A DNA stretch of 64,000 nt from Sphingomonas morindae (GTDB lineage Bacteria; Pseudomonadota; Alphaproteobacteria; Sphingomonadales; Sphingomonadaceae): positions 2,558,001-2,622,000 of the forward strand of contig NZ_CP084930.1 in NCBI RefSeq assembly GCF_023822065.1. Reading direction: 5' to 3'. Positions 34,119-43,002 of the stretch are shown here, piece after piece; positions within the stretch are counted from its first letter, which is position 1, and every line of letters begins with the position of its first letter. The translations under genes and the position numbers were made by a program. The notes below the pieces were generated by a model. That model did not search any database. It worked only from the letters and a program-made list of their open reading frames with translations, and was not told the origin of the DNA.

Positions 34119-36395
34119 ATGTCTGAAGCAGAACAGCCCCAAACCCAAAGCCTTGCCGAAGCCGAGGCGCGTCTTGTCGCGGCCGAGGCGCTGGTCCCCG
34201 CCACGGCGGAGAGCATCGCATCGGCCGCCGCCGACACCCAGGCGCGCCAGAAGTCGGAGGCCGCGGTCGAGCCGGTGGCGCCGCGCCAGCGCTATTTCAA
34301 CCGCGAGCTTTCGTGGCTGGCCTTCAACGGCCGGGTGCTGGACGAAGCCTGCAACCCCGCCCATCCGCTGCTCGAGCGGCTGCGCTTCCTCTCCATCTCC
34401 GGCAACAATCTCGACGAATTCTTCATGGTCCGAGTCGCCGGCCTGCGCGGCCAGCAGATCAACGGCGTCGAGCAGCTCTCCGCCGACGGGCTGACGCCGG
34501 GCCAGCAGCTTGCCGCCATCGTCGAAAGCGCGGACCAGCTGATGCTGCGCCAGCAGGACGTGCTCAATGCGCTGCGCGAGGAACTCGCCGCGCATGATTT
34601 CCATATCCTCGGCCAGAACGACGTGCCGGACGAGCAGGCCGAGTGGCTGGAGCAGCATTTCCGCGATCAGGTCCTGCCCGTGCTCACGCCCCAGGCGCTG
34701 GATCCCGCCCATCCCTTTCCCTTCATCCCCAATAAGGGGTTCAGCCTCGTTTTCGATCTGAAGCGGCTGGCCGATGGCGAGCCGATCCGCGAGCTGCTGA
34801 TGATCCCGCCGACGCTGCCGCGCTTCATTCGCCTGCCGGGCGAGCGCGCCCGCTATATCGCGGTGGAGGCGGTGATCCGGCGCTTTTCGGGGCTGCTCTT
34901 CCCGGGCTATGCGCTGCTCGGCGAGGGCGCCTTCCGCGTCATCCGCGACAGCGATATCGAGATCGAGGAAGAGGCGGAGGATCTGGTCCGCTTCTTCCAT
35001 ACGGCGATCAAGCGGCGCCGGCGCGGCCGCGTGATCCGCCTGCGCATGGAAACGGGCATGCCGGCCGAGCTGGCCGAGCTGGTGACCGAGCAGATCGACA
35101 CGGGCACCGCGCTCACCTCGTCCCAGGCCACCGGCTTTCTCGGCGTCTGCGATCTGGAGCAGCTGGTCGACGAGAACCGGCCCGATCTGAAATGGCCGCC
35201 CTTTACGGCGCGCTTTCCGGAGCGGATCCGCGAACATGGCGGCGATTGCTTCGCCGCGATCCGCGACAAGGATATCGTCGTCCACCATCCCTATGAAAGT
35301 TTCGAGGTGGTGATCGCCTTTCTGCGCCAGGCGGCGCAGGATCCGGACGTGGTGGCGATCAAGCAGACGCTGTACCGCGCCGGCAAGCAATCGGCGATCA
35401 TCCGCGCGCTGATCGACGCCGCCGAGGCGGGCAAGTCGGTCACCGCCGTGGTCGAGCTCAAGGCGCGGTTCGACGAGGAACAGAATATCATGTGGGCCGC
35501 CCAGCTGGAGCGGGCCGGCGTGCAGGTGGTGTACGGCTTCATCGACTGGAAAACGCACGCCAAGATTTCGATGGTCGTGCGCCGCGAGAATGGCCAGTTC
35601 CGCACCTACTGCCACTTCGGCACGGGCAATTACCACCCGATCACGGCGCGCATCTATACCGATCTGAGCTTCTTCACCGCCGATCCCGTGATCGGGCGCG
35701 ATGCGGCGCAGGTGTTCAACTATATCACCGGCTATGTCGAGCCGCAGCATCTCGGCGCGGTCACCATCTCGCCGCACGGCCTGCGCGAGACGCTGGCCAA
35801 TATGATCGATGCCGAGATCGACCATGTCCGCGCCGGCCGCCCCGGCACCATCTGGGCGAAGATGAATTCGCTCGTCGATCCCGCGATCATCGAGAAACTG
35901 TATCGCGCCTCGGCGGCGGGGGTGCAGATCGATCTGATCGTGCGCGGCATCTGCTGCCTGCGGCCGGGGGTGCCGGGGCTGAGCGACAATATCCGCGTCA
36001 AATCGGTGATCGGTCGCTTCCTCGAGCATAGCCGCATCCTCTGCTTCGGCGACGGCCACGCCCTGCCGAGCAACGAGGCCAAGGTGTTCATCTCCTCGGC
36101 CGACTGGATGCCGCGCAATTTCGATCGGCGGGTGGAATATATGCTGCCGATCACCAACGAGACGGTGCACGAGCAGATTCTCGGCCAGGTGATGGTCGCC
36201 AATCTGATCGATACCGAGCAGAGCTGGACGCTCAACGCCGATGGCAGCTACACCCGCGTCACCAACGCGGGCGGCAAGCCGTTCAACCTGCATCGCTATT
36301 TCATGACGAACCCGTCGCTGTCCGGGCGCGGCGCGGCCTTGCGCAAGTCCGAGGGCGTGCCCCGGCTCAAATTGCGGCGCGGCGGCGTATCCTGA
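34119..36395 (+). CDS. ppk1: polyphosphate kinase 1
   Basis: Reversibly makes inorganic polyphosphate from ATP at the inner membrane. The 758-aa protein has an N-terminal extension of about 50 residues before [16 protein letters not shown] (N and H1 domains), then the two catalytic phospholipase-D-like domains: the [14 protein letters not shown] region, the autophosphorylated His of the [13 protein letters not shown] segment, and [11 protein letters not shown]. The ATG at 34119 follows hda by 10 bases, so DUF2066-hda-ppk1 is probably one transcript. A palindrome covers its stop codon and that of the convergent PilZ gene. Confidence 0.95.
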   Translation: MSEAEQPQTQSLAEAEARLVAAEALVPATAESIASAAADTQARQKSEAAVEPVAPRQRYFNRELSWLAFNGRVLDEACNPAHPLLERLRFLSISGNNLDEFFMVRVAGLRGQQINGVEQLSADGLTPGQQLAAIVESADQLMLRQQDVLNALREELAAHDFHILGQNDVPDEQAEWLEQHFRDQVLPVLTPQALDPAHPFPFIPNKGFSLVFDLKRLADGEPIRELLMIPPTLPRFIRLPGERARYIAVEAVIRRFSGLLFPGYALLGEGAFRVIRDSDIEIEEEAEDLVRFFHTAIKRRRRGRVIRLRMETGMPAELAELVTEQIDTGTALTSSQATGFLGVCDLEQLVDENRPDLKWPPFTARFPERIREHGGDCFAAIRDKDIVVHHPYESFEVVIAFLRQAAQDPDVVAIKQTLYRAGKQSAIIRALIDAAEAGKSVTAVVELKARFDEEQNIMWAAQLERAGVQVVYGFIDWKTHAKISMVVRRENGQFRTYCHFGTGNYHPITARIYTDLSFFTADPVIGRDAAQVFNYITGYVEPQHLGAVTISPHGLRETLANMIDAEIDHVRAGRPGTIWAKMNSLVDPAIIEKLYRASAAGVQIDLIVRGICCLRPGVPGLSDNIRVKSVIGRFLEHSRILCFGDGHALPSNEAKVFISSADWMPRNFDRRVEYMLPITNETVHEQILGQVMVANLIDTEQSWTLNADGSYTRVTNAGGKPFNLHRYFMTNPSLSGRGAALRKSEGVPRLKLRRGGVS

Positions 36396-36416
36396 CGCCG
36401 CCGCGCGGCGGGTCAG
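36392..36416. terminator. palindrome covering both stop codons of ppk1 and the PilZ gene
   Basis: CTGAC (36392-36396), one bulged G, CCGCCGC, then GCGGCGG and GTCAG (36412-36416) form a 12-bp inverted repeat with essentially no loop. The outer arms contain the TGA stops of the two convergent genes. There is no U run; it could act as a bidirectional 3'-end structure. Confidence 0.45.
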
Positions 36417-36748
36417 CTGGCGAGATGCTGCTGGCCCCGCATGGCGATCTCGCCCGAATCGATCGGCTTGTCGAAGGCGACGCCGAAGCGGTTGCCATCC
36501 ACCCAGGCGGCGCGGCCGGGGACGGCGAGCGTGCCGCAGCGCAGCGTCACCGGCTCGCCGGGCACCGGCACCTGATCGCAATCCAGCTTGGCGCCGGTCT
36601 GCGAGATGTTGAGCAGATGGACGCGGCGGCGGCCATCCAGAAAATCCATCTCGGCCGACAGTAGCAGCAGCTGACGACGCCGCTCGCGCTTGTCGGTCGG
36701 CAGCTCAAAACTCTTGGACATCTCAGGTCCCCACCCGATGCTATGCAT
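36413..36748 (-). CDS. PilZ-domain protein
   Basis: A small (111 aa) PilZ-domain protein, a typical cyclic-di-GMP receptor fold. The RxxxR motif is in KRERRRQ (about 20-26 from the ATG at 36748), and the second motif, normally D/NxSxxG, is NISQTGAKL; AAWVDGNRFGVAF is the beta-barrel end. Binding of c-di-GMP is therefore plausible. The start at 36748 has GAGGGG five bases upstream; a later ATG at 36721 (MSKSFELP) also has a purine-rich site. It stands alone, convergent with ppk1, with a GGGACA-N3-TGTCCC palindrome upstream. The target process is unknown. Confidence 0.85.
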   Translation of the reverse strand: MHSIGWGPEMSKSFELPTDKRERRRQLLLLSAEMDFLDGRRRVHLLNISQTGAKLDCDQVPVPGEPVTLRCGTLAVPGRAAWVDGNRFGVAFDKPIDSGEIAMRGQQHLAS

Positions 36749-36813
36749 GATCCCCTCGCACCACCGGCTTAATGGCTCGTAAAGAGCCGAGGCAGAGCGG
36801 CGGTGATCGAAAC

Positions 36814-36828
36814 GGGACAAGGTGTCCC
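36814..36828. promoter_or_regulatory. palindrome upstream of the PilZ gene
   Basis: GGGACA (36814-36819), AGG, TGTCCC (36823-36828): a perfect 6-bp inverted repeat 66 bases before the PilZ start, in a 130-base gap. Its position fits an operator. No known regulator motif was matched. The rest of the gap has a short AT-rich patch but no gene. Confidence 0.3.
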
Positions 36829-36878
36829 AAGTGTAAGCAGCTGATTTGAATTTACTTAAGCGCGCGCTGTGGCAGCCC

Positions 36879-38132
36879 CTAAAGGAGAGATCCGAGGTCG
36901 AGCGCCTCGAGCAGCGCGGCGCGCGCGGCGATCGCCTCGGGCCAGGCGCCGCGCGCGGGCAGCGTCTCGGGATCGAGTCGCTCGGGCCAGTGCGCCGCGA
37001 TCACGGCGGCGATCGCGTCGAGCCGCGCCTCGTCCATCAGAAAGCGCGGATCCACCGTCGAAGGATCGCACACGACGCGCAGCCGCAGACAGGCCGGGCC
37101 GCCGCCATTGGCCATGGATTCGCGCACGTCCACCGGCACCAGGCGGCGGATCGGGCCATTGCCGGCCACCAGCGCCTCCAGCCATTGCCAGACGCGCGGC
37201 AGGTGCTGCGCTTCCTCGGGCAGGATCAGCGCCATGCCGCCATCCGCCAGGGTGACGAGCTGGGCGTTGAACAAGTAGCTCGCCACCGCGTCGGCAAGGC
37301 TGATCGCCCCGGCCGGCACCTCGATGATCTCGACGCCGGGCACGCGCGCGCGCAAGGCCGCGTAGAAGCTCTCCTTGTCGTCGAACGCCTGTTCGTGCGT
37401 GAAGAGCACCGGCCCGTTGGCGACGGCGACCACGTCATTGTGGAAGGCGCCGGCGGCGATCGCCGCCTCCGACTGGCGCACGAAGAGCGGCGCGGTGACG
37501 CCATGGCGGCGGGCGACGGCGAGGCTCGCCTCGCGATGCTGACGCGCGGGGAACGGGCCACCCGCCTCGCCATACACGAACACCTCCACCCCCGGCGCAT
37601 CATGGGCGGGGCAGAGCCGCATATGATTGGCGGCGCCTTCGTCGCCAAAGGGCGGGGGCACCGGACCGTGGACGGCGAAATGGCGTTCGTCGGCGAAGGC
37701 GAGCCGCAGCTGCGCCAGCGTCTCGGGCCATTCATGGCTGCGATGCGCCATGGTGACGAGATTGGCGACGCTCAGATGGCAGCGCCCGTCGGCGGTATCG
37801 GGCGCGGGCGAGACGGTGGCGGCGTTGGCCGCCCACATGGCGGAGGCCGAGCTCGCCACCGGGCAGAGCGGGCCGGCGTGCGCCGCGTCGGTGCCGAGCG
37901 CGGCGAGCCAATCCGGGTTGGGGCGGCGGTGCGGCAGCAAAATGCCCTGACGCAGGCCGAGCCGGAGATTGGCGCGCATCTTGGCGATGCCCTGCAGCGC
38001 GGCGGCGCGCGGGCGCGACGCCGCGCCGGCATGTCGGGTCGCCGCGAGATTGCCGAGGCTGAGCCCGGCATAATTGTGCGTCGGCCCGACAATGCCGTCG
38101 AAATTGATCTCGACCATCTCAGCGCGCGACAT
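36879..38132 (-). CDS. astB: N-succinylarginine dihydrolase
   Basis: Second enzyme of the arginine succinyltransferase pathway: hydrolyses succinylarginine to succinylornithine, two ammonia and CO2. The 417-aa protein opens with VEINFDGIVGPTHNYAGLS, typical of AstB, and has the GPVLFTHEQAF, AFHNDVVAVANG and NGGGPACLRLRV segments (the catalytic Cys lies in the last). The ATG at 38132 is backed by a strong GAGGAGGT five bases upstream, though it overlaps astA by 14 bases; MVEINFDG at 38117 is an alternative. It is the last gene of an M20 hydrolase-astA-astB operon. Confidence 0.94.
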   Translation of the reverse strand: MSRAEMVEINFDGIVGPTHNYAGLSLGNLAATRHAGAASRPRAAALQGIAKMRANLRLGLRQGILLPHRRPNPDWLAALGTDAAHAGPLCPVASSASAMWAANAATVSPAPDTADGRCHLSVANLVTMAHRSHEWPETLAQLRLAFADERHFAVHGPVPPPFGDEGAANHMRLCPAHDAPGVEVFVYGEAGGPFPARQHREASLAVARRHGVTAPLFVRQSEAAIAAGAFHNDVVAVANGPVLFTHEQAFDDKESFYAALRARVPGVEIIEVPAGAISLADAVASYLFNAQLVTLADGGMALILPEEAQHLPRVWQWLEALVAGNGPIRRLVPVDVRESMANGGGPACLRLRVVCDPSTVDPRFLMDEARLDAIAAVIAAHWPERLDPETLPARGAWPEAIAARAALLEALDLGSLL

Positions 38133-39132
38133 GCAGCACCTCCTCGCCCGGCGCCGCGCCGAGCAGCGCCGCCCCCTGCGGATCGAGCGCGATGCCGTCC
38201 TCGCGGGCGCTGACGAGCGCCTGCACCACGCGGAATGTCTCGAGCCGGCCGGCGGCGACCAGCGCATGGCTGCCGCCCTCGCCATCGCCCGCCACCAGCC
38301 GCGCCGTCTCAGCGTTGCGCACGGTGCGGATCGAGTCGGTCGCGGCCGCCATGGTCGGGCCGCCGTCGAAAATGTCGATATAGCCCTCGTGCGAGAAGCC
38401 CTCCACCTCGAGCATCCGCATCGCCGCGCGGCCGGTGGGATGGGGCAGGCCCATCACGTGGCGCGCGCTTTCGGGGAGCATGGCGGTGTAGATCGGGTGC
38501 TTTGGCATGAGATCGGCGATGAACTGGTTGCCGTGAACGGCATTGAACTGATCGGCTTCCTGAAAGCTCATGCCGAAGAATTTGCCGGCGAGCCCGTCCC
38601 AGAAGGGCGAGCCGCCCGCCTCGTCGATCACGCCGCGCAGCTCGGCGATGACGCGGGCGGTGAAGCGCGCACGGTGGCGGCGGATGAAGAGATAGCGCGC
38701 GCGCGCCAGCAGCTGGCCGAGCCCGCCGGCCCGTTCGCGTGGGTGGAGGAACAGGCCGCCCACTTCGGACGCGCCCTCCAGATCGGTGGTGAGCGACAGC
38801 ATCTCGGCGCGGAAGGTGCGGCCCAGCTCGCGGCTGGACTGGGTGAGCGTGCCGAGCCGGTAGCTGTAGAAGGGCCAATGCTGGCCGATCTGCGAGAAGA
38901 CCTGCGCCGTGCCGCGCACCTGGCCCGTCTCGCACTCCTCGAGCATGAGCACGTAGAGATCGTCGCCCGGCCCATCCTCGCTCTTGGCATAGGCGGCGGC
39001 GGAGCGGCCGAGCCGTCCCGCGAGCGCGTCGCGGTCGGGCGGCAGGTTGGTGAAGCCGCCGCCGGTCAGCTTGGCGAGCTCGTACAGCGCATCCAGATCG
39101 TCCGGGCGGGCGGCGCGCACGCGGAAGCTCAT
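38119..39132 (-). CDS. astA: arginine N-succinyltransferase
   Basis: Transfers succinyl from succinyl-CoA to arginine, committing it to catabolism. The 337-aa length fits AstA, a distant GNAT-fold family. Characteristic parts are the FRVRAARPDDLDAL start, FTNLPPD, the VGGLFLHPRERAGGLGQLL CoA-binding stretch, and FFGMSFQEADQFNA. A single copy is present, not the AruF/AruG pair. It starts at 39132 overlapping the M20 hydrolase stop (ATGA), and its 3' end carries the ribosome site of astB. Confidence 0.94.
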   Translation of the reverse strand: MSFRVRAARPDDLDALYELAKLTGGGFTNLPPDRDALAGRLGRSAAAYAKSEDGPGDDLYVLMLEECETGQVRGTAQVFSQIGQHWPFYSYRLGTLTQSSRELGRTFRAEMLSLTTDLEGASEVGGLFLHPRERAGGLGQLLARARYLFIRRHRARFTARVIAELRGVIDEAGGSPFWDGLAGKFFGMSFQEADQFNAVHGNQFIADLMPKHPIYTAMLPESARHVMGLPHPTGRAAMRMLEVEGFSHEGYIDIFDGGPTMAAATDSIRTVRNAETARLVAGDGEGGSHALVAAGRLETFRVVQALVSAREDGIALDPQGAALLGAAPGEEVLHVAR

Positions 39133-40343
39133 GCCAGGCCTCGCTCTGCCAGGCTCAGCAGGATCAGGCCGGTAAGCCGGGCCCGTTCGGAAAGCGACGC
39201 GGGGATCAGATATTCCTCCTCCGAATGGATGGCGCCGCCGCGCACGCCCAGCGTATCCACCACCGGAACGCCGCAGGCGGCGATGATATTGCCGTCGCAC
39301 ACCCCGCCCGAGGGGGCCCAGCCAATCTCCTGGCCCAGCGCGGCGCCACAGGCGCGCACCAGCGCCAGCAGCCGCTCGGCGCCGGCGTCCAGCGGCTTGG
39401 GCGGACGGGCGAAGCCGCCATGGCAGGTGATCGACACCTGATGCGCCGCCGCGACATCGGCGATGGTGGCGGCGAGCAGCGCTTCCGCCTCGGCCTGGCG
39501 CGCCGGCGTGGCGGGGCGCAGATTGACGCGTAGCACCGCGCGATCGGGCACGACATTGGTGGGGCCGCCGCCATCGATGCGCGCCGGATTGATGCTGAGC
39601 CCGGGCGCCGCCGCGCGGGCGAGGCGCAGCGCGCAATCGGCGGCGGCGACGAGCGCGTTGCGGCCGTCTTCCGGATTGCGGCCGGCATGGGCGCTGCGCC
39701 CCCGCACCACCAGCGCGAGATTGCCGCTGCCCGGCCGCGCGCCCGCCAGCGTGCCGTCCGGCCGCGTCGCGGGCTCGAAGGTGAGCGAGGCGCATTTGCC
39801 GCGCGCGGCGGAGCGCAGCAGCGCGGCCGAGCCCTGCGAGCCGGTTTCCTCATCCGAATTGATCACCAGCTCATAGCCGATCCGGGCGGCGAGCGGGCTG
39901 GTCTCCAGCCCCGTCAGCGCGGCCAGCATCACCGAGAGGCCGCCCTTCATATCGGCCACCCCCGGACCGTTGACCAGCCCGTCCGCGCGAATCCGGCAGG
40001 TCTGGAAGGGGCTGTCGGCGGGGTAGACCGTGTCCATATGGCCGGTGAGCAGCACCTGCACCGGCGCGTCCGGCCGGACGCGGAGATGCAGATGCGCACC
40101 GCGCGCCACCGTCACGATCTCGCCCGTCGCGGACACGCTCTCCACCGGATCGGCGGGCACCAGCGCCAGCGTGCCCGGCAGACCGGAAAAGGCATCGGCG
40201 AGGCGGGCGGCCTGGGTGGCGAGGCCGGGCAGATTATCCGTGCCGCTGTTGATCGCCGCCCAGGCGAGCGTGCGCTCGAGCAACGGCTCGGCCGCCATCC
40301 TCTCCAATGCCGCGCGCGTGGCGCGTCCCATCCCCTCGACCAT
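39129..40343 (-). CDS. M20-family metallohydrolase in the arginine catabolic operon
   Basis: A 404-aa M20 amidohydrolase/peptidase similar to carboxypeptidase G2 and ArgE-like deacylases. Zinc and catalytic residues are visible: TGHMDTVYP (His, Asp), GPGVADMKGG (bridging Asp), DEETGSQGS (catalytic Glu pair); a dimerisation domain with RGRSAHAGR lies mid-protein. There is no signal peptide. It is the first gene of an operon with astA and astB, overlapping astA by 4 bases. The canonical desuccinylase AstE (M14 type) is not seen, so this enzyme may remove succinyl groups in its place; that is inference, and other acyl-amino-acid substrates are possible. Confidence 0.85.
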   Translation of the reverse strand: MVEGMGRATRAALERMAAEPLLERTLAWAAINSGTDNLPGLATQAARLADAFSGLPGTLALVPADPVESVSATGEIVTVARGAHLHLRVRPDAPVQVLLTGHMDTVYPADSPFQTCRIRADGLVNGPGVADMKGGLSVMLAALTGLETSPLAARIGYELVINSDEETGSQGSAALLRSAARGKCASLTFEPATRPDGTLAGARPGSGNLALVVRGRSAHAGRNPEDGRNALVAAADCALRLARAAAPGLSINPARIDGGGPTNVVPDRAVLRVNLRPATPARQAEAEALLAATIADVAAAHQVSITCHGGFARPPKPLDAGAERLLALVRACGAALGQEIGWAPSGGVCDGNIIAACGVPVVDTLGVRGGAIHSEEEYLIPASLSERARLTGLILLSLAERGLA

Positions 40344-40397
40344 GAACCCGTCTAGCGCGCCGCATCCCGCCGGGCAAATCGACCCGCCGGGCCCTTG

Positions 40398-41471
40398 TCA
40401 GAAGTCGTACACCAGCGAGACACGGCTCAGCGTGTTGGCGTTCTTGGACACGTCGGGCGTGTCCTGCTCATAGGTGAGCGTGTAGGAGAGGCGCGCCTTG
40501 AGCGGCCCGATCAGCCGGCTGTCGAGCGAGGTGGTGGACGAGATATTGCTGTTGCGACGCTCCAGATACAGCGCGCTGTCGCTGTTGAGCGTGAGCCAGC
40601 TGCTCGGCTTCCACACCAGGCTGACCGAGCCGCGCGCCGCCGCCGACCAGCGCGGATCGGCATCGATATAGACGGTCCGCCGCGCCGCCGGGCCGCCCTC
40701 GATGTCCAGCTTGAACCGCGGACCGGGGAAGAGCGTGTAGCCAAGGCCGGGGCCCGTTGTGTAGCGCTGGTCATAGCCCAGGAAGCGATCATGCTCGAAC
40801 TGGGCGATCCCGTAGAAATAGAGCCGCTCGGTCACCTTGTAGCGCGGCTGGTACGAGGCGACGATGCGCTCGGTGGTGGCGATGCCGTCCGTTTCGGCAT
40901 AGTCGGCGCGGGCGGTGAGCGCGTGCCGCCAGCGCAGCCCTTCCTTATTGGCCTTGAACGCGCCGTACAGGCCCACGGCGCGGCTGTTGCCCGTGGCGAG
41001 CGAGGCGCCAAGCTCGGCCTCGCCCTTCCAATTGTCGAGGAAGGTGGCGGCGGCGAGCGCATCGGCCTTTTCGCGCGCGTCGGCGGCCTTCTTCTCGGCG
41101 ATCTTGGCCTCATTCTCGGCGCTGAGCGCATCGATCTGGCCGCCGCCGGAAGGATACATGTCGCGCGCCAGCTTGGCGACGGCGGCGAAGCTTTCGGGCG
41201 ATCCGTCCGCCATCGCGCGTTCCAGCAGCGCGCGGGCGGCCGGCGGCAGCGCCATGGCGTTGGGGCTGGGCGGGGGCGGGATCAGCAGCGTGAGCAGCGG
41301 CAGCCGGCGCTCCTCGGGCGCGGGCTCGGCGGCGGGCGGCGGCGCCAGCCACAGGATCGGCACCTCGGGCTCGGGCCGGGCGAGCGCGCTCTCCTCCTGC
41401 GCGTGCGCGGCCGCGCCGGCGCACGTCGCCGCCAGCGCCGCGAACGCGCGGCCGGTGCGGATTCGCTGCAT
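40398..41471 (-). CDS. DUF481-family outer-membrane protein
   Basis: A 357-aa exported protein: signal peptide (AALAATCAGAAAHA, cleavage near residue 24), a proline-rich stretch (LIPPPPSPN and neighbours), a coiled-coil-like charged segment (ENEAKIAEKKAADAREKADAL), then the DUF481 barrel starting LDNWKGEAELGASLATGNS and ending VSLVYDF, the C-terminal aromatic signature of outer-membrane barrels. DUF481 members in proteobacteria are salt- or stress-associated outer-membrane proteins of unclear function. The Pro-rich plus helical N-terminal part could span the periplasm. The start at 41471 was chosen for its signal peptide. rppH ends 9 bases upstream in the same direction. Confidence 0.85.
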   Translation of the reverse strand: MQRIRTGRAFAALAATCAGAAAHAQEESALARPEPEVPILWLAPPPAAEPAPEERRLPLLTLLIPPPPSPNAMALPPAARALLERAMADGSPESFAAVAKLARDMYPSGGGQIDALSAENEAKIAEKKAADAREKADALAAATFLDNWKGEAELGASLATGNSRAVGLYGAFKANKEGLRWRHALTARADYAETDGIATTERIVASYQPRYKVTERLYFYGIAQFEHDRFLGYDQRYTTGPGLGYTLFPGPRFKLDIEGGPAARRTVYIDADPRWSAAARGSVSLVWKPSSWLTLNSDSALYLERRNSNISSTTSLDSRLIGPLKARLSYTLTYEQDTPDVSKNANTLSRVSLVYDF

Positions 41472-41479
41472 CGGCCGGA

Positions 41480-41959
41480 TCAGGCCGCGCGCGGGATCAG
41501 CGGCGCGAGCGCGGCCACCACATCCAGATAGAGCTGGCGCTTGAACGGCACGATCATATCGGCAAGCTCGGCCGGATCGGCCCATTTCCAGGCGCGGAAC
41601 TCGGGATGGGGCATGTCGAGCGTGATGTCCGTGTCGGCGCCGAGGAAGCGCATCAGATACCAGATCTGGCGCTGGCCGCGATAGCGGCCCTTCCACACGC
41701 GGCCGATCAGATCGGGCGGCAGATCGTATAGAAATTCCTGCGGCGCCCGCGTGATGATCTCCACCAGCCGGGCGGGGATGCCGGTTTCCTCCTCCAGCTC
41801 GCGCAGCGCGCCCGCCTGCGCATCCTCGCCGGGATCGAGGCCGCCCTGCGGCATCTGCCACGCCTCGATCGTGGTATCGATCCGCTGGCCGACAAAGACC
41901 TTGCCGGCGCGGTTGACCAGCATGATGCCGGCGGCGGGGCGATAGGGCAGGTCGGTCAT
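41480..41959 (-). CDS. rppH: RNA pyrophosphohydrolase
   Basis: Nudix hydrolase that removes pyrophosphate from 5'-triphosphorylated mRNA, starting decay. The 159-aa length fits RppH. The Nudix box is GGLDPGEDAQAGALRELEEE followed by TGI; the opening YRPAAGIMLVNRAGKVFVGQ and WQMPQGGLD are RppH-specific features, as is the WKGRYRGQRQIWYLMRF segment. The ATG at 41959 overlaps the upstream esterase stop (ATGA). Grouping with an esterase and an outer-membrane protein looks positional rather than functional. Confidence 0.94.
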   Translation of the reverse strand: MTDLPYRPAAGIMLVNRAGKVFVGQRIDTTIEAWQMPQGGLDPGEDAQAGALRELEEETGIPARLVEIITRAPQEFLYDLPPDLIGRVWKGRYRGQRQIWYLMRFLGADTDITLDMPHPEFRAWKWADPAELADMIVPFKRQLYLDVVAALAPLIPRAA

Positions 41960-42903
41960 GGCCGCAGCTCCGCGATCAGCGCCCCGAAGGTCGCGAGATG
42001 GGCGTGGAAATCCTGCTGGGCCGAGGGGATCGCCTTGCGCAGGTTGATGAAGCCATGAATCGTGCCGGCCGCCTCGCGATAGCTGACCGCGACGCCCGCC
42101 TGCGCCAGCCCGGCGGCATAGGCGCGGCCCTGGTCGCGCAGCGGATCGAGCCCGGCGGTGGTGATCAGCGCCGGCGACAGCCCGGCCAGATCGCCCGCCA
42201 GCGGCGAGGCGCGCCAATGGCCGGGATCCGGGGCATAGCTGTCCGCGAACCACTGGATCCCCTCGTGCGTGAGGAAATAGTCGCGCGCGAAGGCGGCGTG
42301 CGACGGGTAGCGGCGGCCGAGATCGGTGGCGGGGTAGATCGCCCAATGCGCGCGCACCGGCAGCGCCGCCGGCTCATCGCGCAGCGCCATGGCGGTGACG
42401 ATGGCGAGATTGCCGCCCGCGCTGTCGCCGGCGAGCAGCAGATCCGTCGGCCGCAGCCCCAGCGCCTCGGGCGCGGTCGCCACCCAGCGCGCGGCGGCCT
42501 CGCAATCGTCGGGTCCGGCGGGCCAGGGATGTTCGGGCGCGAGCCGATAGTCGACCGAGATCACGGGCAGATCGAGGCGGCGCGCCATCTCGGCGCAGGG
42601 CGGATCATAGCCGTCGAGATCGCCCAGCACCCAGCCGCCGCCATGATAGAAGAGGATCACCGGTCCGGGCGCGCGCTCGATTCGCGCATCATAGAGGCGC
42701 AGCCGGATCGGGCCGGCGATGCCCGGCATCTCCAGATCGCGCATCACGGCCAGCGGCCCGGTCTCGAGATCGGCGACGCCGCGCATCGCCAGCGTCATGG
42801 CGCGCGCTTCCGGGGCGGAGACCTCCCAGATGCGTGGGCCGGGCAGGGCATTGAGATAGCCGAGAAAGGTTGCGACATCGGGACGTAGTTCGGCGCCGGG
42901 CAT
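41956..42903 (-). CDS. alpha/beta hydrolase, HSL (family IV) esterase
   Basis: A 315-aa cytoplasmic carboxylesterase of the hormone-sensitive-lipase group. It has the oxyanion-hole motif HGGGW, the nucleophile elbow GDSAGG, the acid in DPLRDQG and the catalytic His in HGFINL. The YRLAPEHPWPAG loop is typical of acetyl-hydrolase members. The ATG at 42903 has GAGGAG five bases upstream. It overlaps rppH by 4 bases. The substrate is probably a short-chain ester; no adjacent pathway suggests one. Confidence 0.92.
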   Translation of the reverse strand: MPGAELRPDVATFLGYLNALPGPRIWEVSAPEARAMTLAMRGVADLETGPLAVMRDLEMPGIAGPIRLRLYDARIERAPGPVILFYHGGGWVLGDLDGYDPPCAEMARRLDLPVISVDYRLAPEHPWPAGPDDCEAAARWVATAPEALGLRPTDLLLAGDSAGGNLAIVTAMALRDEPAALPVRAHWAIYPATDLGRRYPSHAAFARDYFLTHEGIQWFADSYAPDPGHWRASPLAGDLAGLSPALITTAGLDPLRDQGRAYAAGLAQAGVAVSYREAAGTIHGFINLRKAIPSAQQDFHAHLATFGALIAELRP

Positions 42904-43002
42904 GGAGACTCCTCGGGAACGCGCACAGCCAAGCGGACTTAGAGGGGCGCAGGGGGTGGTGTCGAGGCGGAAGGCGGCAGAGCGCCCGCGAAAGGAGAGT
43001 TG

